A stretch of 64,000 nt of DNA, from positions 62,001-126,000 of the forward strand of contig WGNC01000018.1 of the NCBI GenBank assembly GCA_016124745.1. Direction: 5' to 3'. The DNA comes from Thiobacillus sp. (GTDB lineage: Bacteria; Pseudomonadota; Gammaproteobacteria; Burkholderiales; Thiobacillaceae). The position numbers and the translations under genes were made by a program. The notes below the pieces were generated by a model. It searched no databases, was not told where the DNA came from, and saw only the letters and a list, made by a program, of their open reading frames with translations. Positions 48,939-58,660 of this stretch are shown piece after piece (within the stretch, counting starts at the first letter, position 1; each line of letters opens with the position of its first letter).

Positions 48939-50159
48939 ATGACCCAGATTCTTCGTCGTCCCACCCGACAGGTGCGGATCGGCCACGTGCTGGTCGGTGG
49001 CGATGCCCCCGTCGTGGTGCAGTCGATGACCAATACCGATACCGTGGATATCACGGCAACCGTGCGCCAGGTGCAGGCGCTCGCCGAGGCCGGCTCCGAA
49101 CTGGTGCGACTCACCGTCAATACGCTGGAGGCCGCCGCAGCGGTGCCGCGCATCCGTGAACGTCTCGATGTGCTGGGCTGCCGGGTGCCGCTGATCGGAG
49201 ACTTCCACTTCAACGGCCACAAGCTGTTGACCCAGGTGCCCGAATGCGCCGAGGCCCTGGCCAAGCTGCGCATCAATCCCGGCAACATCGGCCGCGGCAA
49301 CAAGCGCGATGAACAGTTTGCCACCCTGATCGAGGTGGCGTGCCGCCACGACAAGCCGGTGCGCATCGGCGTCAACTGGGGCAGCCTCGACCAGGCGCTG
49401 GCGGCGCGCATGATGGACGACAACGCACGCAGTGCCCGGCCGGAAGACGCCGAGGTGGTGATGCGCCGGGCAATGGTGGCTTCCGCGCTGGAGTCGGCGA
49501 GAAAGGCCGAGGAACTGGGCCTGGGTGGCGACCGGATCATTCTGTCGTGCAAAATGAGCCGGGTGCAGGATCTGATTTCGGTGTATCGCGACCTCGCAGC
49601 GCAGTGCGAATACCCGCTGCACCTTGGACTGACCGAGGCTGGCATGGGCAGCAAGGGCATCGTCGCCTCGACCGCCGCCCTGTCCATTCTGCTGCAGGAA
49701 GGCATCGGCGACACGATCCGGATTTCGCTGACGCCGGAACCGGGGGGAGAGCGCACCCAGGAAGTCCGGGTCGGCCAGGAGATTCTGCAGGCGCTGGGCT
49801 TGCGGGCCTTCACGCCGCAGGTCACCGCCTGTCCCGGCTGCGGCCGCACGACCTCGACCGTGTTCCAGGAGCTGGCACAGGACATCGAATCCTATCTGCG
49901 CGAGCAGATGCTGGTCTGGCGCGGCCAGTATCCCGGCGTCGAGTCCATGCAGGTGGCGGTGATGGGCTGCGTGGTCAACGGCCCCGGCGAATCCAAGCAC
50001 GCCAATATCGGTATCTCGCTTCCCGGAACCGGAGAAGTGCCGGTCGCGCCGGTGTATGTCGATGGCGAAAAAACCGTGACGCTGAAGGGCGATCGGATCG
50101 CCGCGGATTTCCAGGCAATTGTCGAACATTATGTGCGCAGCCATTACGGCGCTGCGTGA
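48939..50159 (+). CDS. ispG: 4-hydroxy-3-methylbut-2-en-1-yl diphosphate synthase
   Basis: Iron-sulfur enzyme of the MEP isoprenoid pathway. The 406-residue protein has the TIM-barrel start [20 protein letters not shown] and cluster cysteines in [10 protein letters not shown] and [10 protein letters not shown]. The ATG at 48939 has GGAAG upstream. Followed by hisS after 23 bases. Confidence 0.97.
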   Translation: MTQILRRPTRQVRIGHVLVGGDAPVVVQSMTNTDTVDITATVRQVQALAEAGSELVRLTVNTLEAAAAVPRIRERLDVLGCRVPLIGDFHFNGHKLLTQVPECAEALAKLRINPGNIGRGNKRDEQFATLIEVACRHDKPVRIGVNWGSLDQALAARMMDDNARSARPEDAEVVMRRAMVASALESARKAEELGLGGDRIILSCKMSRVQDLISVYRDLAAQCEYPLHLGLTEAGMGSKGIVASTAALSILLQEGIGDTIRISLTPEPGGERTQEVRVGQEILQALGLRAFTPQVTACPGCGRTTSTVFQELAQDIESYLREQMLVWRGQYPGVESMQVAVMGCVVNGPGESKHANIGISLPGTGEVPVAPVYVDGEKTVTLKGDRIAADFQAIVEHYVRSHYGAA

Positions 50160-50182
50160 CCCGTATCCCTGCAGACCAAGTT

Positions 50183-51448
50183 ATGAGCAACCTGATCCAA
50201 TCCGTGCGCGGCATGAACGACTGCCTGCCCGATGTCGCCGACACCTGGCAGGCGTTCGAGAGCATCGTGCGCGACTGGCTGCGGCGCTATGGCTACCGCG
50301 AAATGCGCACGCCGATTCTCGAGCAGACCGGCCTGTTCAAACGCGCCATCGGGGAAGTGACCGACATCGTCGAAAAGGAGATGTACACCTTTGTCGACGA
50401 ACTGAACGGCGAATCGCTCACCTTGCGTCCCGAAGGCACGGCGTCTTCGGTGCGCGCGGTGATCCAGCACAACCTGCTGTACGACGGCGGCAAGCGCCTT
50501 TGGTACACGGGCCCGATGTTCCGCCACGAGCGCCCGCAGAAAGGACGTTACCGGCAGTTCCATCAGGTAGGCGTCGAAGCGCTCGGTTTTGCCGGGCCCG
50601 ATGTCGACGCCGAGCTCATCGTGATGTGCGCCGACCTGTGGCGTGCGCTCGGCATCGCGCCCACCTTGCAGTTGAACACGCTGGGCGACATCGAGTCGCG
50701 GCAGCGGCATCGCGCCAAGCTGATCGCCTATTTCGAGGCCCATCAGGATGCGCTCGACGAGGATTCGAAGCGGCGGCTGCACACCAATCCCCTGCGCATC
50801 CTCGATAGCAAGAATCCGGCGATGCAGGCTTTGAACGACGCGGCACCCAGACTGATGGATGAACTCGACGAGGCAGCACTGGCGCATTTCGATGCGCTGC
50901 AGGCCTTGCTTCGAGCGAACGGTATCGCATACGAACTCAATTCGCGTCTGGTGCGCGGGCTCGATTATTACAATAGGACCGTGTTCGAATGGGTGACCGA
51001 CCAGCTCGGTGCCCAAGGCACGGTATGCGCTGGCGGGCGCTATGACGGCCTGATCGAGCAGCTGGGCGGCAAGTCGGCGCCAGCTGCCGGCTTTGCCATG
51101 GGTATCGAGCGGCTGCTGGCGCTGATGGAAGTGGCAGGCGCTCCGCTTGCACCAGCGGTTCCGGACGCGTATATCGTCCATGCGGGCGACGCTGCGCAGG
51201 GTTTTGCCTGGCAGGTAGCGGGTGAACTTCGCAGCGCCGGAGTCGACACGGTGATGCACTGCGGCGGCGGCAGCTTCAAGTCGCAAATGAAAAAGGCCGA
51301 TGCCAGCCGCGCGCGTTTTGCGGTCATCATCGGCGACGACGAGGCCGTGGCACGGCAGGTGACGATCAAGCCGCTGCGCGGCAAGGCTGAACAGACCCGC
51401 GTCGAACTGGCGCGGGCAATCGAATTTCTGAAGAACGCATCAACTTAA
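50183..51448 (+). CDS. hisS: Histidine--tRNA ligase
   Basis: Class II synthetase of 421 residues (E. coli 424). N-terminus [16 protein letters not shown], motif 2 around [19 protein letters not shown], and the histidine motifs [15 protein letters not shown] and [15 protein letters not shown]. Start ATG at 50183. A paralogue without synthetase function, hisZ, lies at 62093. Confidence 0.97.
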   Translation: MSNLIQSVRGMNDCLPDVADTWQAFESIVRDWLRRYGYREMRTPILEQTGLFKRAIGEVTDIVEKEMYTFVDELNGESLTLRPEGTASSVRAVIQHNLLYDGGKRLWYTGPMFRHERPQKGRYRQFHQVGVEALGFAGPDVDAELIVMCADLWRALGIAPTLQLNTLGDIESRQRHRAKLIAYFEAHQDALDEDSKRRLHTNPLRILDSKNPAMQALNDAAPRLMDELDEAALAHFDALQALLRANGIAYELNSRLVRGLDYYNRTVFEWVTDQLGAQGTVCAGGRYDGLIEQLGGKSAPAAGFAMGIERLLALMEVAGAPLAPAVPDAYIVHAGDAAQGFAWQVAGELRSAGVDTVMHCGGGSFKSQMKKADASRARFAVIIGDDEAVARQVTIKPLRGKAEQTRVELARAIEFLKNAST

Positions 51449-51462
51449 GAAGGTAAAGCGCA

Positions 51463-52104
51463 ATGGCAACCTATGATCTCGACGAGCAGGAACGGCTGGA
51501 CGAACTGAAAGCCTGGTGGAAACGCTGGGGCAACACGATGATGATCGGACTGGCCGTGGCCATCTCCGTGGTGGCTGGCTGGCGTTACTGGCAGAACCAT
51601 ACGCTGACGCAAAGCCTGGAAGCGGCGACAGTATACGAAAAGCTGACCCAGTCGCTCGCGGCCAAGGATCCCAAAGGCGCGCGCGAATCCGGCGCGATGC
51701 TGATCGACCAGTACAAGGGTACGGCGTACGCGCCGCGCGCGGCGCTGCTGCTGGCCAAGCTCAACGCCGAGGGCAAGGACCTGAAGAGCGCGCAGACGCA
51801 GCTGGAGTGGGCCGTGGCCAACAGCAAGGAGCCTGCCGTCAAGGATCTGGCGCGCCTGCGGCTCGCCGGGGTGCAACTCGATCAACAACAGTACGACGCC
51901 GCGCTGAAAACCCTGGCCGGTTCGCACAGCGATGCATTTGCCTTCCGCTTCCACGACCTGAAGGGTGACGTTCTGCTGGCGCAGGGCAAGCCGGCGGATG
52001 CGCGTGTCGCGTATCAGGCCGCATTCAGTGACATGCAGGAGGACAATCCCTACCGCACGCTCGTCGAGCTGAAACTCGACGCGATGGGAGGAGCGGCCAA
52101 GTGA
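51463..52104 (+). CDS. YfgM-like membrane-anchored tetratricopeptide protein
   Basis: A 213-residue protein with a short cytoplasmic N-terminus (MATYDLDEQERLDELKAWW), one transmembrane helix (about residues 25-42) and a periplasmic TPR-like domain. It matches YfgM, an ancillary SecYEG subunit that works with PpiD. The gene lies between hisS and bamB, as expected, and overlaps bamB by four bases. Confidence 0.92.
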   Translation: MATYDLDEQERLDELKAWWKRWGNTMMIGLAVAISVVAGWRYWQNHTLTQSLEAATVYEKLTQSLAAKDPKGARESGAMLIDQYKGTAYAPRAALLLAKLNAEGKDLKSAQTQLEWAVANSKEPAVKDLARLRLAGVQLDQQQYDAALKTLAGSHSDAFAFRFHDLKGDVLLAQGKPADARVAYQAAFSDMQEDNPYRTLVELKLDAMGGAAK

Positions 52105-53261
52105 AGATGCGCATGCTTGTCATCGGCGTGTCGCTGGCCCTGTCGGGATGCAGCACGGTCGATTCGATGACCAGCACGGTGGGCGGCTGGTTCGGCTCGG
52201 GTCCGGCCAAGGTAAAGCCCGCCGAACTGGTCGAATTCAAGCCGGCAGCCGACCTGGCTGAAGCCTGGAAGGTCGACACCGGCGACGTAGGCAGCTACCT
52301 GTTCAGCCCGCAAGCTGAAGGCGACAATGTCGTGGCAGCAGGCGGCAGTTGGGTGGTGCGCATTGCCGCGCCGACCGGCAGCCTGGCCTGGCGCGTCGAT
52401 ACCGGTGTGAAGCTGTCCGCCGGCGCCGGCGTGGGCCAGGGGCTGGCGTTGGCGGGCGGCAGCGAAGGGGAATTGCTGGCGCTGGACATGGGCAACGGCC
52501 AGTTGCGATGGAAGGCGGCGTTGTCGAGCGAGGTGACCGGACAGCCACTGGCGCTGGCCGATACAGTGATCGCGCGTACCGGCGATGGTCGGGTACATGG
52601 CCTTTCGCTTGCCGACGGCAGCCGCAAGTGGCTGTACACCCGCAACCTGCCCTCGCTGAGCCTGCGCGGATCGGGCGGCATGGTGGTGCGCGATGGCGAA
52701 CTGTACGCCGGCTTCCCCGGCGGCAAGCTGGTCGCGTTGAACCCCGCCAACGGCGCGCAGTTCTGGGAAGCCACGGTGGCTCTGCCGCGCGGGGCGACCG
52801 AACTCGAGCGCGTTGCCGACATCATGGGCAGTCCGGTGGTCGATGAACGACAGGTCTGTGCCGTGGCCTACCAGGGGCGCGTGGCCTGCTTTGACCGGCG
52901 CACAGGTTCGCTGCTGTGGTCGCGCGACACCTCGAGCAACAGCGGGCTGGCGATGGACGAAGTCAATCTCTACGTCACCGACGACAAGGATGCCGTCACC
53001 GCCTACAATAAGAAAAGCGGGCGCGCCGGCTGGCGACAGGACAAGCTGGCACACCGCCTGGTCACCGCGCCGCTGGCGCTCGGTGCTTGGGTAGTGGTCG
53101 GAGACGGTGAAGGCTATGTGCATGTGCTGTCAGCCGATGATGGCAGCTTCGTCGCACGTGCCAAGGTCGACAGCGGCGTGCGCACGGCGCCAGTCGACAT
53201 CGGGCCGGGCTTCGTGGTGGAAACGGCCAAAGGCAGCGTGGTTGCTTTCAGGCTCAAATGA
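52101..53261 (+). CDS. bamB: Outer membrane protein assembly factor BamB
   Basis: Lipoprotein of the BAM complex with an eight-bladed beta-propeller. The lipobox LALSGC gives Cys17; PQQ-like repeats with GSLAWR, GQLRWK and GSLLWSR mark the blades. The GTG start has GGAGG nine bases upstream and overlaps the previous stop; an ATG two codons on is less well placed. Confidence 0.95.
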   Translation: MKMRMLVIGVSLALSGCSTVDSMTSTVGGWFGSGPAKVKPAELVEFKPAADLAEAWKVDTGDVGSYLFSPQAEGDNVVAAGGSWVVRIAAPTGSLAWRVDTGVKLSAGAGVGQGLALAGGSEGELLALDMGNGQLRWKAALSSEVTGQPLALADTVIARTGDGRVHGLSLADGSRKWLYTRNLPSLSLRGSGGMVVRDGELYAGFPGGKLVALNPANGAQFWEATVALPRGATELERVADIMGSPVVDERQVCAVAYQGRVACFDRRTGSLLWSRDTSSNSGLAMDEVNLYVTDDKDAVTAYNKKSGRAGWRQDKLAHRLVTAPLALGAWVVVGDGEGYVHVLSADDGSFVARAKVDSGVRTAPVDIGPGFVVETAKGSVVAFRLK

Positions 53262-53316
53262 CCACCGCCTCAAGTAAGCAACGCGCCGGCTTGTCCGGCG
53301 TGCATCAAGGATAAGC

Positions 53317-54726
53317 ATGCTTCCCACTCTGGTTCTTGTCGGTCGTCCAAACGTCGGCAAGTCCACCCTGTTCAACCGCCTCACCGGCACGCGTGATGCC
53401 CTGGTGCATGACCTGCCGGGGATGACGCGCGACCGCCATTACGGTCGCGGGCGTATCGGTGGCAAGCCCTATCTGGTGGTCGACACCGGCGGTCTGGAGC
53501 CGGTGGCCAAGGAAGGCATCATGGCCGAGATGGCGCGCCAGACGCTGCAGGCCATCGACGAAGCCGACGCCATCATTTTCATGGTCGATGGCAGGGCGGG
53601 CCTGACCCCGCAGGACAAAGTCATCGCCGACCGCCTGCGCCGCGCACACTGCCCGGTGTTCCTGGCGGTGAACAAGGCCGAAGGCATGAACCGTGCCGTG
53701 GTGGCCGCCGAATTCCACGAACTGGCGCTGGGCGAGCCGCTGGCGATTTCGGGCGCGCATGGCGACGGCATTGCCGATCTGGTGGCCGAGGCACTGGCGC
53801 CGTTTGCCGACGAGGAAGAAAAGGCCGACGATTTCGGTGTGCCCAAGATCGCGCTGGTGGGCCGCCCCAACGTCGGCAAGTCGACGCTGGTCAACGCGCT
53901 GGTGGGCGAAGAGCGCGTGATCGCGTTCGACCAGCCCGGTACCACGCGCGATTCGATCTATGTCGAGTTCGAGCGCGGCGGCAAGCCCTACGTCCTGATC
54001 GATACTGCCGGCGTGCGCCGCCGCGGCAAGGTGTTCGAGACGGTGGAAAAGTTTTCCGTCATCAAGACGCTGCAAGCGATCGAGGACGCCAACGTGGTGG
54101 TGCTGGTGCTCGACGCGCGCGAGAACATCTCCGAGCAGGATGCGCACCTGGCCGGCTTCGTTCTCGAAACCGGGCGCGCCCTGGTGGTCGCGATCAACAA
54201 ATGGGATGGCCTGTCAGCCGAGCAGCGCGACGACATCAAGCGCGATATCGGGCGCAAGCTGGCTTTCCTCGATTTCGCACGCTTCAATTACATTTCGGCG
54301 CTCAAGGGCAAGGGACTGGAAAACCTGCTGAAGGACGTCGAGGCCGCCCATACGGCCGCCTTCCTCAAGATGTCGACGCCCAAGCTGACGCGGGTGCTCG
54401 AGATGGCGGTCGAGCAGCATGCGCCGCCGAAGTCCGGACTGTTCCGTCCGAAGCCGCGCTACGCCCACCAGGGCGGCAAGAATCCGCCGGTGATCGTGCT
54501 GCACGGCAACGCGCTGGAGGGGCTGCGGGACGACTACAAGCGCTACCTCGAAAGCAGCTTCCGCAAGGCGTTCAAGCTCCAGGGCACGCCGCTGCGTATC
54601 CAGGTCAAGGAAGACGGCGGCAAGAATCCGTACGAGGGCAAGACGCGGGCCCCGCTGACCGAAAGCGAGGCGACCCGGATGCGGCGCAAAAAGCGGGTGC
54701 GGCGCAAGGTCTATGGCGCAGATTGA
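53317..54726 (+). CDS. der: Ribosome biogenesis GTPase Der (EngA)
   Basis: Tandem GTPase needed for 50S maturation. Both G1 motifs are GRPNVGKST (about residues 8-16 and 186-194), with DTGG/DTAG G3 and NKAE/NKWD G4 motifs, and the C-terminal KH-like domain; 469 residues. A short CGCCGG/CCGGCG hairpin lies upstream at 53284-53300. In many Betaproteobacteria hfq follows der; here it does not. Confidence 0.97.
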   Translation: MLPTLVLVGRPNVGKSTLFNRLTGTRDALVHDLPGMTRDRHYGRGRIGGKPYLVVDTGGLEPVAKEGIMAEMARQTLQAIDEADAIIFMVDGRAGLTPQDKVIADRLRRAHCPVFLAVNKAEGMNRAVVAAEFHELALGEPLAISGAHGDGIADLVAEALAPFADEEEKADDFGVPKIALVGRPNVGKSTLVNALVGEERVIAFDQPGTTRDSIYVEFERGGKPYVLIDTAGVRRRGKVFETVEKFSVIKTLQAIEDANVVVLVLDARENISEQDAHLAGFVLETGRALVVAINKWDGLSAEQRDDIKRDIGRKLAFLDFARFNYISALKGKGLENLLKDVEAAHTAAFLKMSTPKLTRVLEMAVEQHAPPKSGLFRPKPRYAHQGGKNPPVIVLHGNALEGLRDDYKRYLESSFRKAFKLQGTPLRIQVKEDGGKNPYEGKTRAPLTESEATRMRRKKRVRRKVYGAD

Positions 54727-54739
54727 TTGCTTGCGCGTT

Positions 54740-54846
54740 GGATTCGCGCTTCAAATCGAGAAGATCGCGAAGGGGAGCCGCAGACAGCACACGCAAGTGC
54801 GGCAAGGCGAAGCTGACAAAGAGATTCTTGATTTGAAACGGGAGTC
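54740..54846. repeat. Imperfect inverted repeat element after der
   Basis: The left arm (54740-54766, containing TTCAAATCGAGAA) and the right arm (54823-54846, containing TTCTTGATTTGAA) pair over about 22 positions with four mismatches, most allowing G-U. Between them is a smaller stem CCGCA/TGCGG (54778-54782, 54798-54802). The whole could fold into a branched RNA hairpin or be a small repeat element. It overlaps only the last two bases of the next gene on the minus strand. Confidence 0.5.
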
Positions 54847-55096
54847 AGTCGAGCCAGCGCACCAGATAGAACAGCTTGAAACCTTCCGACGAGCGCGAGG
54901 GGCCGCTGGCAATGGCGGCATGGCGATTCTTGCCGGGATCGGCATGCGCCAGCGCTTCCGCCTCGCTGGCGTAGACCTCGACCACGCCTTCGGGAAAGCG
55001 CTTGCGGGTCTTGCCTGACGGCGAATAGACCACCACCGCCGAGGTGCCGACGACCCTGGACTCGACATCGGTGAACAGGCTGGTGACTTGCGGCAT
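54845..55096 (-). CDS. Small unknown protein (83 residues)
   Basis: A compact alpha/beta protein with strands SAVVVYSPSGKTRKRF and VVEVYASEAEALAHA and a C-terminal FKLFYLVRWLD. No signal, membrane or metal motif. It lies just downstream of the 94-residue unknown gene on the same strand, 36 bases apart, so the two may form a unit. Not recognised. Confidence 0.55.
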   Translation of the reverse strand: MPQVTSLFTDVESRVVGTSAVVVYSPSGKTRKRFPEGVVEVYASEAEALAHADPGKNRHAAIASGPSRSSEGFKLFYLVRWLD

Positions 55097-55132
55097 GGTT
55101 ATCTCATTCAGGCATTGCCATTCGCAATGCGT

Positions 55133-55417
55133 TCAGTGCGTTTTCTTCGGGATGCTGCTGATCTTGACGGCGTGGCTGCTGGGCGTCTCGTCGGTGAAAC
55201 GGGGGCGCTCTTCCAGCGTGCGGCCGGTGAGATTGGCCAGTTCGGCCTCGCGGCTGGAGATCACCATCAGGCAATCCTTGATGCCGAGCACGGTGGCTTC
55301 GGTCAAGGGACTGGGGTTGCCGTCGCGCGGCGCGGTGTCGCGCACGATGGAAGTCAGGGTCTTGCGCATCATGCGCATCAGACGCTGTTCGTCATGCAGG
55401 GCTTTCTCGTTGTCCAT
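55133..55417 (-). CDS. Small unknown protein (94 residues)
   Basis: A charged helical protein with EQRLMRMMRKTLTSIVRDTAP, a central LGIKDCLMVISSREAEL, and a disordered basic tail ending in PKKTH. The start is taken at the ATG 55417 (MDNEKALHDEQ); a longer frame reads upstream without support. Not recognised. Divergent from the GalT/APAT-like gene, 172 bases away. Confidence 0.55.
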   Translation of the reverse strand: MDNEKALHDEQRLMRMMRKTLTSIVRDTAPRDGNPSPLTEATVLGIKDCLMVISSREAELANLTGRTLEERPRFTDETPSSHAVKISSIPKKTH

Positions 55418-55589
55418 GGGAGTGGTTCCGGAGGGTCGGCAAGGAAGGCCTATTGTCGTTTCCGGGCAGGACTTCGTCAAACCAAGGCCTTGGCCACAAC
55501 AGGGATAAAAAGCGTGACAGGGCACATAAGAATTATGAACCGACGGCGCCCCCCGGCTGATTTAAGCTAGCCGCCAGAGGAGAAACCGC

Positions 55590-56681
55590 ATGTCAGACCC
55601 GAACACCCCCGACACCAGTGAAGTCCGCGAGATCCGTATCAATCCCATCGTGCCGAGCGAATCGGTGCTGGTGGCCACCGCGCGCAGCATGCGCCCGAAA
55701 AAAGCCGAGGAACTGGCGCCGCGCGATACCCGCAAGCATGTCGAAACCTGCCCGTTCTGCCGCGGCAACGAGCACAAGACGCCGCCCGCCATCCTGACCT
55801 GGCCGCCGCAGGGCGACTGGCAGATCCGCATGGTGGAGAACCTCTATCCTGTGCTGGGTGACGACCGTGCACAGGCGGGCTTCACGTTCGGTCTGCAGCA
55901 GACCATCGACGGCTACGGCAGGCACGAAGTCATCATCGACCACCATGAACATGGCATTGCCGTCCACGACATGGCCGAAAACCATCTGGCGGCGCTGTTC
56001 GGTGTATACCAGACGCGCATGCGCCAGTTGTTCGAATCGGATGATCGCCTGAAATACGTGCTGGTATTCAAGAACTTCGGCCCGGCCGCCGGCGCTTCGA
56101 TCCCGCATACCCATAGCCAGGTGATCGCGATGCCGGTGGTGCCTGAAAACGTCGACGCCGAAGTGAAGAACAGCGCCGCGCATTACGCCAAGCATCACCA
56201 CTGCATCTTCTGCGCACTGATCGACGAGGCGCTGACCTTCGAGGCCACGCTCTACGACCGCAGCTCGGGCGCGGTGCGGCGCAAGATCAATGTCGGCCAG
56301 TACGTGGTCGAGCGCGGCGAAAAGTTCATCGCCATCAAGCCCTTCGCCAGCCGCTACGAATGGGAGGTGCATATCCTGCCGCTGGCCCACCAGGCCGACT
56401 TTCTCGACGTGCGCGCGGAGGACCTGGACGACCTGGCACGCGTGATGAAGCGCACCATGGCGCGGCTGGATGCCGTCATCGGCGGCGCACAGTACAATTT
56501 TTTCCTGCACTCCGTGCCGCATGATGCCAAGCGTGATGCGCACCTGCCGAGCTATCACTGGCATCTGGAAATCTGTCCGCGCACATCCATTCCCACCGGC
56601 TTCGAACTGGGCTCGGGCCTGTTCGTCAACACGATCAATCCGGAACAGGCGGCCGAGCGTCTGCGTGCGGTGGAGTTGTGA
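55590..56681 (+). CDS. GalT/HIT-superfamily nucleotidyltransferase, possibly adenylylsulfate:phosphate adenylyltransferase
   Basis: The 363-residue protein (about 41 kDa) has two zinc-type pairs CPFC (54-57) and CIFC (205-208), the nucleotidyl-transfer motif HTHSQ (173-177) and HWHLE (323-327), as in galactose-1-phosphate uridylyltransferases. Standard annotation would be GalT. No other Leloir-pathway gene is here. Thiobacillus denitrificans has an ADP sulfurylase (APAT) of about this size that belongs to this nucleotidyltransferase group and converts APS plus phosphate to ADP and sulfate. In this sulfur oxidiser that identity is plausible. GalT versus APAT cannot be settled from sequence reading alone. 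Confidence 0.8.
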   Translation: MSDPNTPDTSEVREIRINPIVPSESVLVATARSMRPKKAEELAPRDTRKHVETCPFCRGNEHKTPPAILTWPPQGDWQIRMVENLYPVLGDDRAQAGFTFGLQQTIDGYGRHEVIIDHHEHGIAVHDMAENHLAALFGVYQTRMRQLFESDDRLKYVLVFKNFGPAAGASIPHTHSQVIAMPVVPENVDAEVKNSAAHYAKHHHCIFCALIDEALTFEATLYDRSSGAVRRKINVGQYVVERGEKFIAIKPFASRYEWEVHILPLAHQADFLDVRAEDLDDLARVMKRTMARLDAVIGGAQYNFFLHSVPHDAKRDAHLPSYHWHLEICPRTSIPTGFELGSGLFVNTINPEQAAERLRAVEL

Positions 56682-56731
56682 CGGTGCCTTGACGTTACAA
56701 TGGCGGCCTGCCAGCACCTTCAACCGGCCCC

Positions 56732-58549
56732 ATGCAGCCAGCCAACGAATCCGATCCACACCTTTCGATCGCCCAGGCGGGTGACACCCATGTCGCCCGC
56801 CTGAACGCGCTGTGGAAACTGTCCATGCAGCGCGGGCTTTCGGACGCCGAACGTATCCGTGCCATGCTCAACATGGCGGCGGAGATGCTCGACATGGATC
56901 TGGTGGTGCTGGGAGAGTTCGGAGAACGCTACACCGCGCGCTATGTCAGCGACCGCCTGGGGGTATTCCCGGAAGGGACGGTGTTGATGGTGGAATCGGT
57001 GTTGTGCCACCCTGTCCATCTCGCCCGCACGGCAAGCCATGTCGCCGATTTGCGTGAGCATCCGCAATATGCCGAGCATGCACTGGTGAACAAGCTGGGC
57101 TTGCGATCCTACTCCGGCCTGCCGGTATCGGCCGGCGAGGATGAGCGCTGGGTATTGGCTTTTCTGCGCCAGCGCAGCGAGTCCCCGCCCCAGGCCGTCG
57201 ATATTGCCTACATGGAACTGATCGCCGACTGGCTCGGCAACACACTGCATCAGTCCGCGCAAAAGTCCCTGTTGCAGCGCATCGCCCTGACCGACCTGCT
57301 GACCGACCTGCCCAACCGGCGTGCAGCCGAAGAACGCCTGCAAAAGGAAAAGGCACGCATCGCACGGGGCGGACAGGGCTTTTCGCTGGTACTGGCCGAT
57401 CTCGATCATTTCAAGCTGGTGAACGATCGCTACGGCCATGGCGTGGGTGACGAGATCCTCAAGGCCGTGGCGCGCCGTTTCGAATCCGGGTTGCGCGAAG
57501 GCGACTGGGTGGCGCGCTGGGGCGGTGAAGAGTTTCTGTTCGTGCTGCACAACAGTTCAGAGGCAGAGGCCACCCGCATCATGGAGCGTCTCGCCGACCA
57601 GTTCCGGACGTCCCCGGTCGAGACCAGCATCGGCGACATTTCACTGAGCTTCTCCGCGGGGGTGGCGGCCTTCGGTACACGCGAAACCGATACCCAGCCG
57701 ATGCTGGAAGCGATCGATCAGGCCCTGTACCGGGCCAAGTCGGAGGGCCGCGACCAGATCAGGACGGCGGCGCATACTCCCCTGCCATGGAACAGTTCAC
57801 TGCTGCGCAAGGCGCTGGCCGAGAACCGAATCCGGCAGGCCTCGCAGGCCATCGTCGACCTGCAGAGCGGGCAGGTCGTGGCCGATGAGGCGCTGGCGCG
57901 CATCGAGACCGCGGAGGGTGAAATCGTCGAGGCCAGGGAATTTGTCGACGTGGCGGAGGGCCTGGGCCTGATGGCCGAAGTCGACCGCCAGGTGATCCGC
58001 AATGTGATGCATCGATGTGCGAAGCGCATGGAGCAGGGCGGCTCGCCCGATTTTGCGCATTTTGTGAACGTTTCGCCCCAGTTTCTGGCGCGTCACGACC
58101 TGGTCGAGGAAATGCTCGAGAATGCCATGAGTTATTGTCAGAGCTGTGGCGTAACACTGGGGCCAGTCAAGCCGGTCGTTCTGGAACTCACGGAGCGGCA
58201 GCGCATCGTCAGTCTGGACCGGCTGCGCGCCGACCTGCAGCCCTTTATCGACTACGGTTTCCGCCTGGCGCTGGACGACTTCGGCAGCGGTTATTCGTCC
58301 TATCTTTATCTGGCGCACCTGCCGGTCAGTTTCCTGAAGATCGAAGGCTGGCTGGTTTCCCACATGCGCCAGGACCGCAAGGTGGCAGGCATCGTCGAAA
58401 GCCTGGCCAGTTTTGCGCGCAAGCAAGGCGTCCTGACGGTGGCCGAGCATGTCGAGGATGCGGAAACGGCCCGCATCCTGGCCGACATGGGGGTGAACTA
58501 CGGTCAGGGGTGGTATTTCGGGAAGCCGCAACTGGTGCAACCCGCTTGA
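56732..58549 (+). CDS. GAF-GGDEF-EAL cyclic-di-GMP signalling protein
   Basis: A soluble protein of 605 residues. The GAF-like sensor covers about residues 20-175, GGDEF about 185-350 and EAL about 355-600. The cyclase motif GGEEF is intact and an inhibitory RxxD (REGD) lies exactly five residues before it. EAL key residues are present: DEALARIE, FVNVSPQF, LELTER, DDFGSGYSS, a Lys in FLKIE, AEHVE and QGWYFGKP. Both making and degrading c-di-GMP are possible. No membrane segment, so the signal is cytoplasmic. Confidence 0.92.
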   Translation: MQPANESDPHLSIAQAGDTHVARLNALWKLSMQRGLSDAERIRAMLNMAAEMLDMDLVVLGEFGERYTARYVSDRLGVFPEGTVLMVESVLCHPVHLARTASHVADLREHPQYAEHALVNKLGLRSYSGLPVSAGEDERWVLAFLRQRSESPPQAVDIAYMELIADWLGNTLHQSAQKSLLQRIALTDLLTDLPNRRAAEERLQKEKARIARGGQGFSLVLADLDHFKLVNDRYGHGVGDEILKAVARRFESGLREGDWVARWGGEEFLFVLHNSSEAEATRIMERLADQFRTSPVETSIGDISLSFSAGVAAFGTRETDTQPMLEAIDQALYRAKSEGRDQIRTAAHTPLPWNSSLLRKALAENRIRQASQAIVDLQSGQVVADEALARIETAEGEIVEAREFVDVAEGLGLMAEVDRQVIRNVMHRCAKRMEQGGSPDFAHFVNVSPQFLARHDLVEEMLENAMSYCQSCGVTLGPVKPVVLELTERQRIVSLDRLRADLQPFIDYGFRLALDDFGSGYSSYLYLAHLPVSFLKIEGWLVSHMRQDRKVAGIVESLASFARKQGVLTVAEHVEDAETARILADMGVNYGQGWYFGKPQLVQPA

Positions 58550-58660
58550 TCCGCCTCGCGCCGCCCACATCAGCGTTCGCAGCTTGGCCGCCAGCAAGGC
58601 GCATAGTGAGAGGTCGTGCATTGACAACTGATCGGCCTTCGAACGCCTGGAGCATGAAAC

